Below are positions 60,931 through 64,000 of a DNA stretch of 64,000 nt, in pieces (within the stretch, counting starts at the first letter, position 1; the number at the start of each line of letters is the position of its first letter). The translations under genes were made by a program, and so were the position numbers. The notes under the pieces were generated by a model. The model had not been told where the DNA came from and searched no databases. It saw only the letters and a program-made list of their open reading frames with translations. This DNA is from Plectrocnemia conspersa (Eukaryota; Arthropoda; Insecta; Trichoptera; Polycentropodidae): contig VTFK01000288.1 of the NCBI GenBank assembly GCA_009617715.1, positions 248,001 through 312,000 on the forward strand. Direction: 5' to 3'.

Positions 60931-61379
60931 GATTCTTACTACATTGCAAATCACTCCAGCACGTGGCGGCACCTAGCGGCGAGGCGCGCAAATACTAGGG
61001 CTTTAATTTCCCCACAATCGATTTAATAATCCTGTCGTAAAATATTTCGGTTATTAGGCACAACATTGTGCTAAAATCTAAAATAGTTTCGCGGACGCTG
61101 TCGTTGACGTTTAGGCGGAAACGCGCATTATTGATGAAGGGTAATCTATCAATCAACATATACATACACAAATTTGACGTACAATTTATGCGAGAGCGTT
61201 TCGACGGCGTCATTTAGCCGTACAATCATCATTTGGCCAAATGTAATAAAAGCGATCTCTTGCATTGTTGCGCGAAAGGGGTGAAGAGATGGGACAAGGG
61301 AGGGCAATGAGAACGATGGGGTAATCAGGACATGCTTTGAATTTCAGGCCTAGTCAAACACATACTATAATACAGTTAC
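60931..61379. promoter_or_regulatory. unique high-complexity stretch with CTCF-like site
   Basis: This stretch is less AT-biased and non-repetitive. At 60967-60979 the minus strand reads CCGCTAGGTGCCG, which differs from the CTCF core consensus CCRSYAGRKGGYR at one position. A 72-codon minus frame (60995-61213) follows but has no domain. An insulator or conserved regulatory role is inferred from the motif only. Confidence 0.35.
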
Positions 61380-63410
61380 GATTTATTATTTATTTATTTA
61401 TTTATTAAAATTATAACCATCGTGACCTGACAGGCAAACCTAATGCGTCACGATAGTCAAAAGTACTAATACATCATAATACATACAAATATAAACAAGA
61501 TAAAACAACAGACACAAATCACCTCAACAGGTGTGCATTGTCCCATACGAATTGAACCAAAACTCCATAAGTGCAAGAGAAAATGTCAATATTACTATGG
61601 ACAGAATTGAGCAGATAAATGGCCTTGGCCAGAGAAGAGTTGGCAAGTGCTCCAGTTCTACACTTAACAGGCAAGAATAGTGGACGCGACCGAGAACTAT
61701 ATCCACCTTCAGGAGCCCACATTTGAAGCTGCTCGAGCACTGAAGGATTGTCTACGATGCCCTTGAGCAATTTCCAGAAGTGTTTAATTACATAAACACT
61801 TCTGCGAGTCGACAAAGAAACGTATCCCAGGGCTCCCCAAAAATAAAAGCACTGGGAAACAAGAACGGATAATACCCGTATTCCTTCAAGTATAAATATC
61901 GAAGAAATTTACGTTGTACTTTTTTTCCAGCTTCAATTCATTACATTGACTCATTACGCCTGGGATCCAAATGATGGAGCTTAGTTTCTAGTATGCTGCG
62001 GACTAGAGTATCATAAAGAGTGCGCAATACTAAAGTATTCCTAAAGTAACGCGCATTTCTCAAGATAAAACCGAGCATTTTAAGGATTTGCTATGAGTCT
62101 CTGCAATGTGCTGGCTAAATTTCCAACGTTCTTCGAAAGTCACTCCTAAATCCTTAGTTGAAGAAAACCTTTCCAGAAAATATCCACCTAGATGGTATGA
62201 ATATTTTGCCGGCGTTAACGACCTTGAAAATGAAATTGTGTGACATTTCTTTACACTGAAAGGCAATTGGTTATAGCAAGCCCATTTCCATATAGAGTTG
62301 AGATCCTCCTGTAGGTCGAGGGAATCAGAAATCGAATGCATTTTCTTGTAAATTTTCAAGTCATCTGCATATAATAAAAAAATCTGAATGCTCTATTGCT
62401 GTTTCTATGTCATTAATGAACAATAAAACAACAATGGACCCAAATTGGATCCTTGAGGTACTCCAGTAGGGTCTTATATCGTTCTGAAAAGTTATTATTA
62501 TACTTGACGAATTGATATCTATTGGTCAAGTAATTTGAGAATAGATTTATGAGATCTTCAGAAAACCCAAAATTAGATAACTTTTACAAGTAAAAGCATG
62601 GTTAACTTTCTTTAAATGCTTTTTTTCAAAGTCTGTGTATATGACGTCCACTTGTACACCAGAGTCCAATGATTTTGAAACATAGTTAGACAAAACCATT
62701 AGATTAGTGACAGTGGATCGAGATTTACGGAAACCATGTTGTTGGTCGAGAAGCATACACCTGCAATGACAAAAAAATGTATTTATGCAAAACAATTTCA
62801 AAATAATTTTTCAGGTGATGAGATCAAAGTTATTGGCCTGTAATTGTCAATCTGAGATTTGGGACCCTTTTATGAATCGGAGTGACTTTTTTGAACATTT
62901 CCACAATTCTGGAAAACAAGAGGGATCTCAAAATTAAATTAAATATAAATTTTAGAGGTTGTAAAATACCAGACTTGCATCCTTTCAGAATGTAGTCTGG
63001 AATAAAATTTGGTCCCGAGGTAAAATGGACTTTAGTCTGCTAAATCCATATTCCATATCAACCAAACTAAAGGTTTTGATTGATAACAAAGATGACCATG
63101 AACGATGAGTCTCATCGTAATTAGAATTAAACTCTAAATGTGACCCATCATTATGGTATACGGTTTGAAAATACCTAGCAAATCCATCTGCAATCTCTTT
63201 CAGAACCTTCTTCAAAATTGATGTTGTTCCAACTCATCGATGACAGTAAGGATTGGCCATCGCGTTTTGAGTTAACGAATTTCCAAAATTTTTTCGGATC
63301 TAAAATTGTCGACTTTTCACAGTCTCCAATATAGTTCCGATGGCAATCGCAAATCATCAGTTTTGCACGCGATCGCAGAGTACGAAATTTGATTAAATCA
63401 ATTAATTTTA
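61380..63410 (-). mobile_element. 5'-truncated Jockey/CR1-like LINE, about 2.0 kb
   Basis: The minus strand encodes the C-terminal two thirds of a non-LTR retrotransposon ORF2 in several frames. In order: KKFWKFVNSKRDGQS and IADGFARYFQTVY (linker before the polymerase, 63357-62985); QHGFRKSRSTVTNL and YTDFEK (62801-62547); VPQGSNLGPLLF (62461-62425); LLYADDLKIY with the catalytic ADD (YADD at 62371-62360); KDLGVTFEERWKFS (62359-62060); and a C-terminal segment STRRSVYVIKHFWKLLKGIV (61815-61519). At least four frameshifts separate these pieces, and the endonuclease half is missing, so it is dead. The 3' end carries a (TAAA)n tail seen as TTTA repeats at about 61384-61405. Compared with the relic at 11.55-12.27 kb it is much younger. 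Confidence 0.9.
61384..61405. repeat. (TTTA)n microsatellite, 3' tail of the LINE
   Basis: Four to five TTTA units lie at the 3' terminus of the minus-strand LINE, as often seen for CR1/Jockey-like elements with short tandem tails instead of poly(A). Confidence 0.8.
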
Positions 63411-64000
63411 TTTTTTTGTATAACGACAGAAAAATACATTTAACTTAATGATCAATGATTTTATTGTCATCAATATTAAGGGCTGAAACAATAACAATAT
63501 TATAATGAATATTATATATTCAATAGGTTTGTGCGTTTTCCGCAATTTCAAATTTGTTTTGATATAACAATTGTACATACAAATAATAGCGTTTCTAACC
63601 CGTTCCGAATTTTGCCAATCTCAATAAATTATGATGCGAAAAAAATACAAATATGAAGAAGCAATATCTGAGAAATACAATTAATGCTAAAGTACCTCCT
63701 AGCCTAGCTCCTCGTGAATTGTGAATTGCAGACTAGCGTTGTCGTTTAGTAGGATCATCGAATAAAAATAGTTTAAGACCATAATTCATTTTTTTCCAAA
63801 ATCATTTAACCTTTTTACAAAATTTTTTAGGACGTTCTGTAGTTGACATTTCTATGTAAATAGTCCCGAATGGCAAAACTGTCAAAATGTTTATCCCTGA
63901 GATCTTGGTCTATAATTAAAGCTTGTCTTTAAACGCAGAAATGCTATTAATCAAATCACAGATTGTGCTGTTTTTATCTTGTAAATTTAAATTAAAAAAA
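63411..64000. other. AT-rich non-coding stretch
   Basis: Upstream of the LINE truncation point the sequence is AT-rich with no recognised element or gene. Confidence 0.5.

Noticed and set aside
1..64000. CRISPR array, prokaryotic operons or phage genes
   Set aside because: No regularly spaced repeats, no ribosome binding site plus long open-frame organisation, and the repeats are typical of animals.

Overview
The window is strongly AT-rich eukaryotic DNA with long A/T runs, (AT)n microsatellites and a high density of non-autonomous transposons. The element types (hAT-, TTAA- and Tigger-like miniature elements, tRNA-derived SINEs, a Jockey/CR1-like LINE) fit an arthropod, most likely an insect. 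I cannot name the species. I see no intact protein-coding gene, no rRNA, no canonical tRNA and no CRISPR array. The longest open frames (about 60-143 codons) lack recognisable domains unless they belong to transposons, so the window reads as a gene desert or a very large intron.

Layout. 1-8.4 kb: AT-rich sequence with a small GC-rich patch (520-680), an (AT)n tract (4.2 kb), an inverted repeat pair (5.18/6.05 kb), a TTAA-type MITE (5.72 kb) and a GC-elevated island with a 16-bp X-box-like palindrome (6.4-6.8 kb). 8.4-9.6 kb: a hAT MITE with a perfect 8-bp target duplication, then a 115-bp-arm fold-back element with an extra tandem half. 11.55-12.27 kb: a badly decayed LINE reverse transcriptase. 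14.7-17.0 kb: first copy of a duplicated block that carries what looks like the 5' part of an intron-containing gene on the minus strand. 17.9 kb: a Tigger-like MITE. 20.9-28.4 kb: two copies of a LINE/SINE-tail repeat, a CpG-rich island with the same X-box palindrome, a second copy of an unclassified repeat, a piggyBac-type MITE, a degraded coding relic and a perfect 19-bp hairpin. 31.9 kb: a second hAT MITE with a perfect 8-bp duplication. 34.5-41 kb: AT-rich with some GC-elevated unique patches. 42.1-43.2 kb: an 812-bp element with 35-bp terminal inverted repeats, associated with 130-bp direct repeats. 43-50 kb: mostly AT-rich. 50.4-55.3 kb: two clear and one doubtful tRNA-derived SINE. 58.1-59.7 kb: second copy of the duplicated block. 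59.9-60.3 kb: a pogo/Tigger-like relic. 60.9-61.3 kb: a unique patch with a CTCF-like site. 61.4-63.4 kb: a 5'-truncated LINE, minus strand, with reverse transcriptase motifs and frameshifts.

No operon-like or pathway relationship exists here. The non-repetitive GC-elevated patches (6.4, 10.6, 22.6, 26.5, 30.0, 37.2, 47.6, 55.7 and 61.0 kb) are the best candidates for conserved regulatory DNA, which sequence alone cannot prove. The most unusual objects are the twin duplicated gene fragments, the 42.3 kb TIR element, the 9 kb fold-back and the shared X-box-like palindromes.
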